Source: JANYCD01 sp043738385
GTDB taxonomy: Bacteria; Pseudomonadota; Gammaproteobacteria; Burkholderiales; Rhodocyclaceae
Assembly (NCBI GenBank): GCA_043738385.1
Contig: JAYUGL010000068.1
Span: forward strand, 1-38,896
Reading direction: 5' to 3'
Length of the DNA stretch: 38,896 nt
Positions 14,775-22,158 of this stretch are shown in pieces. The position numbers and the translations under genes were made by a program. How positions within the stretch are numbered: the first letter of the stretch is position 1; every line of letters begins with the position of its first letter. Under the pieces are notes generated by a model, which saw only the letters and a program-made list of their open reading frames with translations, did no database searches and was not told the origin of the DNA.

Positions 14775-17471
14775 CTAGCAAAGCCAAGGCACCGGCGTAT
14801 CAGCTTCGATGGCGTAGCGCTTTATCGCTTCCGCCAGCACGCTGCGTGGGAGCGTTCCGGCACGCGCCAGCGCATCGAGCGCCGCCAGCACAATCTGGTG
14901 CCGGTCAACCTCGAAGAACCGGCGCAGCGCAGCCCGGGTGTCGCTGCGGCCGAATCCATCGGTTCCCAGCACGATGAACCTTGCGTCGACATAGGACACG
15001 ATCAACTGCGGATACGCGCGCACATAATCGGTCGCAGCGATCACCGGTGCGTCTCCGGCCAGCGAAGCCTCGACATGGCTGAAGCGGACCGGCGCCTCCG
15101 GGTTCAGCCGGTTCCAGCGTTCGACTTCGCGCGCTTCGCGCGCCAGTTCGCTGAAACTGGTGACACTCCACACGTCTGCGGCAACGCTCCAGTCCTGCGC
15201 CAACAGTTCGGCAGCGACAATTACCTCACGCAGGATGGCGCCCGATCCGAGCAGGCGCACCACGCCCTTCGGTGCATCGACGGCCGCCTTCGAGAAGCAG
15301 TACATGCCGCGGATGATCTGTTGTTCGACGCCGTTGGGTAGCGAGGGCTGGGCGTAGTTTTCGTTCATCACGGTGATGTAATAGAACTCGTCCTGCTGGT
15401 GCTCCATCATCTGGCGCATGCCGTGGTCGACAATCACCGCGAGCTCGCCGGCAAACGCCGGATCGTAAGCGCGGCAGTTGGGGATGGTCGCCGCGATCAC
15501 GTGGCTGGTACCGTCCTGGTGTTGCAGGCCTTCGCCGCCCAGCGTGGTTCGGCCCGCCGTGGCACCAAGCAGAAAGCCGCGCGAACGCTGGTCGGCCGCG
15601 GCCCAGATGAGATCGCCGACGCGCTGAAAACCGAACATCGAGTAATAGATGTAGAACGGCAACATCGGCTTGCCATGTGTGCTGTATGAAGTCGCTGCCG
15701 CTATCCACGAAGACAGCGCGCCGGCTTCGGTAATGCCCTCTTCCAACAATTGGCCATCCTTAGCCTCGCGGTAATACAGCATCGACGCCGCGTCTTCGGG
15801 TTCGTAGAGCTGCCCCAGAGGTGAGTAGATACCGATCTGACGAAACAGGTTGGCCATGCCGAAGGTGCGCGCCTCGTCGGCGACGATGGGCACGATGCGT
15901 GGCCCGAGTTGCTTGTCCTTGAGCAGGGTGCCGAGCATGCGCACCACTGCGGTCGTGGTCGACATTTCCTTGCCGTCCGATTCGAGTGCGAACTGGGCGT
16001 AGTCGTTGATCGCCGGCACCGGCAGTGTCTCCGCCGCGCTTTGACGTACCGGCATGTAGCCACCCAATGCGGCACGATGATTGCGCAAATAGACCATCTC
16101 CGGGCTGCTCTCGGCCGGTCGGTAAAAGCTCAACTGCGCGACATCCTCATCCGAGAGCTTCAGCGCAAAGCGATCGCGGAAGGCTTTCAGCGCATCGATA
16201 TCGAGCTTTTTGGCTTGATGCGCGGTCATGCGCGACTCTCCCACACCGCCCATGCCGTAACCTTTTTTGGTCTTGGCGAGAATCACGGTGGGCCGCCCCT
16301 GATGCGCCTTGGCGGCGGCGAAGGCGGCATGCAGTTTGCGAAAATCATGGCCGCCACGCTTCAGCGCATCGATGTCGGCATCCGACATGTGGGACACCAG
16401 CGCTTGTACTTCGGGATCCTTCTGAAAGAAATGCAGCAGGTTGTAGGCGCCGTCCTTGGCGCCGAGCGTCTGATATTGCCCATCGACGGTCTGCGCGAAA
16501 CGGCGCAGCAGTGCGTGATGGGTATCGCGCGAAAACAGCGGATCCCAATCCGACCCCCAGATGACCTTGATCACGTTCCAGCCGGCGCCGGTGAACAAGG
16601 ACTCAAGTTCCTGGATGATCTGGCCATTGCCGCGCACCGGGCCATCGAGCCGTTGCAGATTGCAATTGATGATGAAGGTGAGGTTGTCGAGCTTCTCGCG
16701 CGCCGCCAGCGTGAGGCCGGCGATCGACTCGGGCTCGTCCATCTCGCCGTCGCCGAAAACACCCCAGACATGGCGATTCTCGGTGTTCGAAAGCCCGCGA
16801 TCCCGTAAATAGCGCATGAAGCGCGCCTGGTAGACCGCGCTGATCGGGCCAATGCCCATCGACCCGGTGGGAAGCTGCCAGAAGTCCGGCATCAACCACG
16901 GATGCGGATAGGAACACAGCCCCTTGCCACCCACCTCCTGCCGATAGTTCGACAGCTGTTCCTCACTGAGGCGACCTTCGAGGAACGCACGTGCATAAAT
17001 ACCGGGCGCCGAGTGCGGCTGATAGAACACCAGGTCACCCCCGTGTTCGGCATCGCGTGCACGGAAGAAGTGATTGAACCCGACCTCGAATATTTCTGCG
17101 GCCGAGGCATAGCTGGCGATATGGCCGCCCAGTTCGCCATAAGCCTGGTTGGCGCGCACCACCATGACCAAGGCGTTCCAGCGGATGATGGAAGTGATGC
17201 GTTCTTCCATTGCAAGGTCGCCCGGGTAAGGTGCCTGCTTTTCAATCGGAATGGTGTTGCGATAGGCCGAATACGGCTGCACGTGGCCAATGATGTCCAG
17301 TTGGCGCGCCTGCTCTTCCAGTTGCTGCAGCAGAAACAGCCCCCGCTCCTGACCCGATTCGGAAACCACCGCCTCCAGCGCCTCCAACCACTCGCGGGTT
17401 TCCTGCGGATCGATGTCCGATGGCTGACTCCCGGTGTCATTGCTCAACGCATGCTCATCGCGTCCAGTCAT
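14775..17471 (-). CDS. aceE: Pyruvate dehydrogenase E1 component (homodimeric)
   Basis: An 898-residue thiamine-diphosphate enzyme that decarboxylates pyruvate and acetylates the lipoyl group of E2. Family features include an early TREWLEALEAVV segment, SYASAAEIFEVGFNHFFR, and the thiamine-diphosphate motif GDGEMDEPES ending in NCNLQRLDG (about 238-270). AKTKKGYGMG follows, then the pyrimidine-domain FGFQRVGDLIWAAADQRSRG. Length is close to E. coli AceE (887). It is first in the aceE-aceF-lpdA operon; 92 bp separate it from aceF. It is transcribed away from the Lrp-family gene, and the shared AT-rich gap holds an inverted repeat that may be the regulator's site. Confidence 0.97.
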   Translation of the reverse strand: MTGRDEHALSNDTGSQPSDIDPQETREWLEALEAVVSESGQERGLFLLQQLEEQARQLDIIGHVQPYSAYRNTIPIEKQAPYPGDLAMEERITSIIRWNALVMVVRANQAYGELGGHIASYASAAEIFEVGFNHFFRARDAEHGGDLVFYQPHSAPGIYARAFLEGRLSEEQLSNYRQEVGGKGLCSYPHPWLMPDFWQLPTGSMGIGPISAVYQARFMRYLRDRGLSNTENRHVWGVFGDGEMDEPESIAGLTLAAREKLDNLTFIINCNLQRLDGPVRGNGQIIQELESLFTGAGWNVIKVIWGSDWDPLFSRDTHHALLRRFAQTVDGQYQTLGAKDGAYNLLHFFQKDPEVQALVSHMSDADIDALKRGGHDFRKLHAAFAAAKAHQGRPTVILAKTKKGYGMGGVGESRMTAHQAKKLDIDALKAFRDRFALKLSDEDVAQLSFYRPAESSPEMVYLRNHRAALGGYMPVRQSAAETLPVPAINDYAQFALESDGKEMSTTTAVVRMLGTLLKDKQLGPRIVPIVADEARTFGMANLFRQIGIYSPLGQLYEPEDAASMLYYREAKDGQLLEEGITEAGALSSWIAAATSYSTHGKPMLPFYIYYSMFGFQRVGDLIWAAADQRSRGFLLGATAGRTTLGGEGLQHQDGTSHVIAATIPNCRAYDPAFAGELAVIVDHGMRQMMEHQQDEFYYITVMNENYAQPSLPNGVEQQIIRGMYCFSKAAVDAPKGVVRLLGSGAILREVIVAAELLAQDWSVAADVWSVTSFSELAREAREVERWNRLNPEAPVRFSHVEASLAGDAPVIAATDYVRAYPQLIVSYVDARFIVLGTDGFGRSDTRAALRRFFEVDRHQIVLAALDALARAGTLPRSVLAEAIKRYAIEADTPVPWLC

Positions 17472-17555
17472 GTTTCTTTCTCCTCAAGATGCGCCGGGAA
17501 GCTTACCGGTGAAAGCGCGGCATAGGCTTCCCAATTACGCTTTCTATATGCCATA

Positions 17556-17576
17556 ATTAAGCATCTTGTACTTAAT
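17556..17576. promoter_or_regulatory. Possible Lrp-type operator between aceE and the lrp-like gene
   Basis: The perfect dyad ATTAAG (17556-17561) and CTTAAT (17571-17576), with centres 15 bp apart, lies in the strikingly AT-rich 127-bp gap between the divergent aceE and Lrp/AsnC-family genes. Lrp-family proteins bind loosely symmetric AT-rich sites of about this size and often control their divergent neighbour. TAATAT (17573-17578) and TACTAT (17591-17596) are candidate -10 boxes for the regulator, but no good -35 is visible. The binding partner is inferred from position only. Confidence 0.4.
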
Positions 17577-17598
17577 ATTGCATTTTTTAATACTATTT

Positions 17599-18126
17599 AT
17601 GCCATCAAATTTTCTTGACGCAACAAATCTGCGCATCCTCGACGAGTTACAGAAAGACGCACGGCTCACCAATGTGGAGTTGGCCGCCCGTGTGCATCTG
17701 TCACCCTCACCCTGCCTCGCGCGCGTCCGTGCCCTGGAAAAATCGGGACTCATCAGCCGCTACGTGATGCTGCTCGATCCGCTCCAGATCGGCCTCAGCG
17801 TCAGCGTGTTCATTCAAATCCGCCTCGAACGCCAGGTCGAGCGTTCACTTGAGCAATTCCAGGCCGCGATCTGCGAATACCCCGAAGTGATGGAGTGCTA
17901 TCTGATGACCGGCGACTCGGATTACCTGATTCGCGTGCTGGTGCCCGACGTGCAGGCATTGGAGCGATTCATCGTGGACAATCTGTCGAAGATTCCCGGC
18001 GTGGCCAATATCCGATCCAGCTTCGCGCTCAAGCAGGTGAAGTACAAGACTGCGTTGCCACTGCCGAATCTCAAAAAATCTTCGTCAAAAGCCAAACGCG
18101 CGATCACGCAGCAAAAAAAGGCTTAG
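17599..18126 (+). CDS. Lrp/AsnC-family transcriptional regulator
   Basis: A 175-residue regulator. The N-terminal winged helix-turn-helix is clear (LDATNLRILDELQKDARLTN, then VELAARVHLSPSPCLARVRALEKSGLI, about 6-55). The C-terminal RAM/ligand-sensing domain (about 75-150) contains FQAAICEYPEVMECYLMTGD and YLIRVLVPD. A basic Lys/Ser tail (about 155-175) is longer than usual. The ATG at 17599 is preferred; an upstream in-frame start would add hydrophobic residues that do not belong to the fold. The divergent position suggests control of the pyruvate dehydrogenase operon or of itself; the effector, probably an amino acid or pyruvate-related compound, is unknown. Confidence 0.9.
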   Translation: MPSNFLDATNLRILDELQKDARLTNVELAARVHLSPSPCLARVRALEKSGLISRYVMLLDPLQIGLSVSVFIQIRLERQVERSLEQFQAAICEYPEVMECYLMTGDSDYLIRVLVPDVQALERFIVDNLSKIPGVANIRSSFALKQVKYKTALPLPNLKKSSSKAKRAITQQKKA

Positions 18127-18230
18127 CGCGCTTGTAAGATTCGCCGTGGCGGGCCTCATGTAAGATTGACGAATGACTTCCGGCCGCACGGCGCGGAACG
18201 CGCTCACCTTCGGAATAACTCACACCCCTT

Positions 18231-19523
18231 ATGGTTCCCCATTTGACTACCGCACTCACCGGCCCGCTGCTGGACCTGGAAAAGCGCATTCTCGCCAACG
18301 ATACGAGCATCGAGCAATGGCTGCGCAGCCAATGGCTCGACCATTCACCGCCGTTCTACGCTTCGGTGGATCTGCGCAATGCCGGCTTCAAGCTGGCGCC
18401 GGTGGATACCAATTTATTTCCCGGCGGCTTCAACAACCTCAATCCGGCCTTTCTGCCGCTGTGTGTACAAGCGTCGATGGTGGGTATCGAGAAGGTCTGT
18501 CCGGACGCCAAGAATCTGCTGCTGATCCCGGAGAACCATACGCGCAACCAGTATTACCTGCAAAACGTCGCGCGGCTGGCAAGCCTGCTGCATCATGCCG
18601 GCCTCAACGTCCGCATCGGCAGTCTGCTGCCGGAGATCACCGCGCCAACGACGCTCGAATTGCCCGATGGCCAGTCGCTGACGCTGGAGCCACTCAAGCG
18701 CATCGGCGCGACCGGCGGCCGGCTCGGCATCGGGGACTTCGATCCGTGCGCCATCCTGCTCAACAACGATCTCTCGGCCGGCGTGCCGGAAATTCTCAAG
18801 AGTCTGCATGAACAGTGGATGATCCCACCGCTCCATGCCGGTTGGGCGACACGCCGCAAGTCACGCCATTTCAGCGCCTACAAGGAAGTCGCGGAAAGTT
18901 TCGCGCAGCATATCGGCATCGACCCGTGGCTGATCGATCCAGCCTTCGGCGTTTGCGGCGAAATCAATTTTCAGGAGCGCACCGGCGAGGAGTGTCTGGC
19001 TTCCAACGTCGACAGGCTGCTCACCCGCATTCGCAGCAAGTACCATGAATATGGCATTGACGCCAAGCCTTTCGCCATCGTCAAGGCCGATGCCGGCACT
19101 TACGGCATGGGCATCATGACGGTGCACGACGCGGCTGAAGTCAAAAGCCTCAACCGCCGCCAGCGCAACAAAATGTCGGTAATCAAGGAAGGCCTGGCGG
19201 TGACCGAAGTCATGATTCAGGAAGGCGTACCAACTATTGAAACAGTAGACGAGAGCACTGCCGAACCGGTGGTGTACATGATCGACCGTTACGTGGTCGG
19301 TGGTTTTTACCGCGTCAACAAGGCACGCGGCATCGATGAAAATCTCAACGCGCCCGGCATGCACTTTGAGCCGCTGGCCTTCGAAACCGTGTGCACGCTG
19401 CCCGACTCGGCGCAGTCGCCCGATGCCCCACCCAACCGCTTCTACGCCTATGGCGTGATCGCCCGGCTGGCACTGGTTGCGGCAGCGCTGGAACTGGAAC
19501 GCAGCCAGCCGGCGGATGCGTAA
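18231..19523 (+). CDS. gshA: Glutamate-cysteine ligase (proteobacterial, Acidithiobacillus-type)
   Basis: A 430-residue enzyme that makes gamma-glutamylcysteine, the first step of glutathione synthesis. The sequence matches the family first described in Acidithiobacillus ferrooxidans and common in Betaproteobacteria: YASVDLRNAGFKLAPVDTN then LFPGGFNNL (about 43-70), IPENHTRNQYYLQN, FAIVKADAGTYGMGIMTV (about 277-294), VTEVMIQEGVPT and VVYMIDRYVVGGFYRVN. The ATP-grasp-like second half fits ligase chemistry. The apbE gene starts inside its last codons. No gshB follows, although the second-step gene sits here in many related genomes. Confidence 0.95.
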   Translation: MVPHLTTALTGPLLDLEKRILANDTSIEQWLRSQWLDHSPPFYASVDLRNAGFKLAPVDTNLFPGGFNNLNPAFLPLCVQASMVGIEKVCPDAKNLLLIPENHTRNQYYLQNVARLASLLHHAGLNVRIGSLLPEITAPTTLELPDGQSLTLEPLKRIGATGGRLGIGDFDPCAILLNNDLSAGVPEILKSLHEQWMIPPLHAGWATRRKSRHFSAYKEVAESFAQHIGIDPWLIDPAFGVCGEINFQERTGEECLASNVDRLLTRIRSKYHEYGIDAKPFAIVKADAGTYGMGIMTVHDAAEVKSLNRRQRNKMSVIKEGLAVTEVMIQEGVPTIETVDESTAEPVVYMIDRYVVGGFYRVNKARGIDENLNAPGMHFEPLAFETVCTLPDSAQSPDAPPNRFYAYGVIARLALVAAALELERSQPADA

Positions 19524-20610
19524 ATTGCGTATCGGGCTTTACCGAGGGACGGCGCTCCTTCCGGTTTTTATTTTTGTATTGTCGCTGGCCGGCTGCGGCC
19601 GCGAACCGCTGCTGACGCGTGAATCCTACGTATTTGGCACGCGTGTTGAGGTGCTGATCTGGGGCGAACCGGAAGACAAGGCGAGTCATGCGGCCGCTTC
19701 GGTATTGCAAGAATTTGATCGGCTGCACCGGGACTATCACGCCTGGCGACCCTCGGCGCTGACTGCGCTCAATGACGCCATCAGCGCCGGGCGCGCGCAT
19801 GAAGTTTCTCCCGAACTTGCGCAACTGATACACGATGCTCAAACCATATCGGCGCGCGGCGACGGATTGTTCGACCCCGGCATCGGCTTGCTGGTCAAAC
19901 TTTGGGGATTTCATGACGACACCTTCAAACCGCAATTGCCCGATCCGGCGAAGCTCAAGGCGCTCGTCGCGGCAAAGCCTTCCATCGCCAATCTGCGTCT
20001 TGAAGGCAAGTGCCTGCCATCACTCCCGAAAACGGTGGGCAAATGCCTCGTCCGCAGCAGTAATCCAGCGGTGGCACTCGATTTCGGTGGCTATCTCAAG
20101 GGCGTGGCGCTCGACCGGGCCGCGACACTCCTGCGCGCGCAGGGTATCCGCAACGCACTTATCAACATCGGCGGCAACATTATCGCGCTCGGCAGCAAGG
20201 GAGAGCGGCCATGGCGTGTCGGCATCCAGCAGCCGCGTGGCACGGGTCCGATGGCCACGCTGGACTTGCGCGATGGCGAAGCCATTGGCACCTCCGGTGA
20301 CTATCAGCGTTACTTCGAACTGAACGGGCGACGCTATTGCCACCTGATTGATCCGCGCAGCGGCGAGCCGGCGCAGGGCACCGAAGCCGTCTCCATACTG
20401 GTTCCACCCGGCCCGCAGGCGGGCGCGTTGTCGGACGCGGCGACCAAGCCGCTGTTCATCGCCGGGCCGGATTGGCTGGCGATGGCCAGGAAGACAGGGG
20501 TAGACCAGGCGATGCGGGTCGACAGCCAGGGGCATGTCCAGATCACTGCCGCGCTCAAGTTACGGTTAAAATTCGAACAGCCCGATATCAAGGTCGAGGT
20601 GTTGCCATGA
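19516..20610 (+). CDS. apbE: ApbE-type FAD:protein FMN transferase (lipoprotein)
   Basis: A 364-residue periplasmic lipoprotein that attaches FMN to threonine residues of redox proteins such as RnfG/NqrC-type subunits. A signal peptide with lipobox LAGC ends near residue 25. ApbE features follow: YVFGTRVEVL, FDRLHRDYHAWRPSALTALN, GDGLFDPGIG, the FAD-binding LDFGGYLKGVALDRA, INIGGNIIALG, AIGTSGDYQRYF, HLIDPRSGEPAQG and the metal-binding SDAATKPLFIAG. The start at 19516 overlaps gshA by eight bases. The upstream in-frame ATG (19477) would bury the signal peptide and is rejected. Its flavinylation target is not in this window. Confidence 0.93.
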   Translation: MRKLRIGLYRGTALLPVFIFVLSLAGCGREPLLTRESYVFGTRVEVLIWGEPEDKASHAAASVLQEFDRLHRDYHAWRPSALTALNDAISAGRAHEVSPELAQLIHDAQTISARGDGLFDPGIGLLVKLWGFHDDTFKPQLPDPAKLKALVAAKPSIANLRLEGKCLPSLPKTVGKCLVRSSNPAVALDFGGYLKGVALDRAATLLRAQGIRNALINIGGNIIALGSKGERPWRVGIQQPRGTGPMATLDLRDGEAIGTSGDYQRYFELNGRRYCHLIDPRSGEPAQGTEAVSILVPPGPQAGALSDAATKPLFIAGPDWLAMARKTGVDQAMRVDSQGHVQITAALKLRLKFEQPDIKVEVLP

Positions 20611-20681
20611 GCGACGACGGTTTCATCGAACCATCCGTTCGCCGCCGTCGGGGATTTGTCATGCAAAGGAGTTATCCATGA
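20607..20681 (+). CDS. 24-residue ORF coupled to apbE and EIIA-Man
   Basis: A 24-codon ORF (MSDDGFIEPSVRRRRGFVMQ then RSYP) begins in the ATGA that ends apbE and ends in the ATGA that starts the EIIA-Man gene. Both junctions are exact four-base overlaps, the geometry of translational coupling. It is acidic at the start and has four consecutive Arg in the middle. No homologue is recognised. It could be a genuine small protein, a coupling peptide that carries ribosomes from apbE to the PTS gene, or a relic of the gshB gene often found at this place. The overlaps are seen directly; function is unknown. Confidence 0.4.
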   Translation: MSDDGFIEPSVRRRRGFVMQRSYP

Positions 20682-21067
20682 TCGGATTGTTCCTCATCAC
20701 ACATTCTTCCTATGGCGAATCGCTGATTCAGTGCGCCTGTCATGTGCTTAATAAACGGCCGCCGCAAATTCTGCAACTGGGAATTGCGGTGCAGGACGAC
20801 CCACTCGATGCCCTGCCGCTAGCGCGCGAGCTGCTGCAACTGGTCGACACCGGGGAAGGCGTGCTGGTGATGACCGACATCTATGGCGCAACGCCGTCCA
20901 ACCTCGCCATGAAGCTGCTCGATCCAGGACGCATCGAGGGCATTGCCGGCATCAATCTGCCGATGCTGCTGCGGGCACTGACCTATCGCGACAAGGACAT
21001 GTCCACCCTGGTTGCGCGCGCCACCTCGGGTGGCCGTGACGGCGTGCTCAACATGCTAAATCGCTGA
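20678..21067 (+). CDS. PTS mannose-family EIIA component
   Basis: A 129-residue EIIA-Man domain protein. The phosphoryl-accepting histidine is His9 in FLITHSSYGESL. DDPLDALPLARELLQLVDTG, VLVMTDIYGATPSNLAMKLL and INLPMLLRALTYRD follow the family pattern. In Betaproteobacteria this stand-alone EIIA forms, with HPr and EI, a phosphorelay without sugar permease subunits and is thought to be regulatory. It accepts phosphate from HPr (21878-22147). AGGAG (20667-20671) precedes the ATG, which overlaps the stop of the 24-residue ORF. Confidence 0.92.
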   Translation: MIGLFLITHSSYGESLIQCACHVLNKRPPQILQLGIAVQDDPLDALPLARELLQLVDTGEGVLVMTDIYGATPSNLAMKLLDPGRIEGIAGINLPMLLRALTYRDKDMSTLVARATSGGRDGVLNMLNR

Positions 21068-21069
21068 GC

Positions 21070-21110
21070 AGCGGGAGTCTTTTTGCGCAACCCCCGCTAG
21101 CGGTTTTTTT
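21070..21110 (+). terminator. Possible intrinsic terminator after the EIIA-Man gene
   Basis: AGCGGG (21070-21075) can pair with CCCGCT (21093-21098), followed shortly by CGG and seven T (21104-21110). A competing short palindrome CCGCTAGCGG directly precedes the T-run. It lies at the end of the convergent DUF2889 gene. Stem strength is modest, so ptsHI may still receive read-through. Confidence 0.4.
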
Positions 21111-21675
21111 CGACGTAATAGGCTGGCCAGATTTTCTGGATAATGGGGCTATCCTCGGCATACGAGTGACACGTGTTGAGCAAGGGCGGGCGGTCCGACC
21201 CTGAGTTGAATATCTTCAACCTGGTTGCCATGTCCTCGGTGGAAGAGCGGCTGGCATAGAGGGTCTGCATGGTGCAGGTCGCCGCGACCTGCATCATCGT
21301 GGCCAGATGGGTGCAGTTTTCGGTGCGGCCGATCCTGGCTTGCGCCTCCTTGATGAACCCCTTGGCGACACTGACACCCACCAGCCGCTGGTAGTTCGGC
21401 GGCACCGCAGGGCAACGCTGCGGAAACGGGGCGGCATCCATGACGACTTCGATGGCGCGAATCACGATGTTTTCATCCACGGTCCAGCGCAGCCACATTT
21501 CGTGAATCGGCGCGCCGGCGGCCACTTCGCCGCGCCATTGGTTACTGGTGGGCCGACTCCGCGTATCAAGCAGATGGACCTCGATATCCCACATTCCATC
21601 CTCGCGTTCGTAACCTTGGCAGGTAATCTGGCGTTGATGCAAGCTCTTGCGGGGCACAGATTTAGACAGGGGCAT
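21097..21675 (-). CDS. DUF2889 family protein
   Basis: A 192-residue protein whose opening (MPLSKSVPRKSLHQRQITCQ then GYEREDGMWDIEVHLLDTRS) and WRGEVAAGAPIHEMWLRWTV segment match the uncharacterised DUF2889 family. Later parts include CTHLATMMQVAATCTMQTLY. No signal peptide, membrane helix or catalytic motif is evident. The start at 21675 is preferred because GGAGAAG lies just upstream on the minus strand and family similarity begins there; a longer frame runs to 21909 without support. It lies on the opposite strand between the EIIA-Man and HPr genes, which are neighbours in many relatives, so it is probably an insertion into the PTS cluster. Function unknown. Confidence 0.78.
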   Translation of the reverse strand: MPLSKSVPRKSLHQRQITCQGYEREDGMWDIEVHLLDTRSRPTSNQWRGEVAAGAPIHEMWLRWTVDENIVIRAIEVVMDAAPFPQRCPAVPPNYQRLVGVSVAKGFIKEAQARIGRTENCTHLATMMQVAATCTMQTLYASRSSTEDMATRLKIFNSGSDRPPLLNTCHSYAEDSPIIQKIWPAYYVEKNR

Positions 21676-21751
21676 CAGGACTTCTCCGGATATAATGATC
21701 AGATTGGACAGGCCGTCAGACGAACGTAAGCGCGACGCAACGTTTCTTCGA

Positions 21752-21781
21752 TTGACACCCGAACATTGATGTTGGTAGTTT
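21752..21781 (+). promoter_or_regulatory. Candidate sigma70 promoter for ptsH-ptsI
   Basis: A perfect TTGACA (21752-21757) is followed by an 18-bp spacer and TAGTTT (21776-21781). Transcription would start near 21788, giving a leader of about 90 bases before ptsH. A promoter is expected here because an opposite-strand gene separates ptsH from the upstream EIIA gene. The weak -10 limits confidence. Confidence 0.42.
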
Positions 21782-21877
21782 AGTCCCTCATACTCCAACC
21801 AAACGGAGGCGGACCCTGCCCCGTCTGGAAAAATAGTCCGCGGACCCACCGCGGCGCCGAACCGCCAGGAGATTGCC

Positions 21878-22147
21878 GTGCCGAGAGCCGAAACTGAAAT
21901 TGTCAACAAGCTGGGTCTTCACGCCCGCGCTTCGGCCAAGCTCACCCAATTGGCGGGCAGTTTTCCCTGCGAAGTCTGGATGGAACGCAATAGCCGCCGC
22001 ATCAACGCAAAGAGCATCATGGGGGTGATGATGCTGGCCGCCGGCAAAGGATCTTCAATTACTATCGATTGCGTTGGCGAGCGTGCCGACGAAGCATTGG
22101 CCGCGATGCTGGCCATGATCGCCGACAAGTTCGGCGAAGGCGAATAG
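21878..22147 (+). CDS. ptsH: HPr phosphocarrier protein
   Basis: An 89-residue HPr that carries phosphate from enzyme I to EIIA. The active-site histidine is His15 in NKLGLHARASAKL and the regulatory-site serine is Ser46 in INAKSIMGVMML. Such a serine is phosphorylated by HPr kinase (HprK) in bacteria that have it; hprK is not in this window. The start is GTG at 21878 with AGGAG eight bases upstream. ptsI follows 11 bases after its stop, so the two are co-transcribed. Confidence 0.96.
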   Translation: MPRAETEIVNKLGLHARASAKLTQLAGSFPCEVWMERNSRRINAKSIMGVMMLAAGKGSSITIDCVGERADEALAAMLAMIADKFGEGE

Positions 22148-22158
22148 TTGAGCGCGCC

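Noticed and set aside
14153..14977. 274-codon plus-strand frame opposite aceF
   Set aside because: Runs through the reverse of the lipoyl domain and the Ala/Pro linker; low complexity, no start signals.
18132..18166. Two TGTAAGATT copies before gshA as promoter or operator
   Set aside because: They lack a fitting -35 and the repeat is short; no clear meaning.
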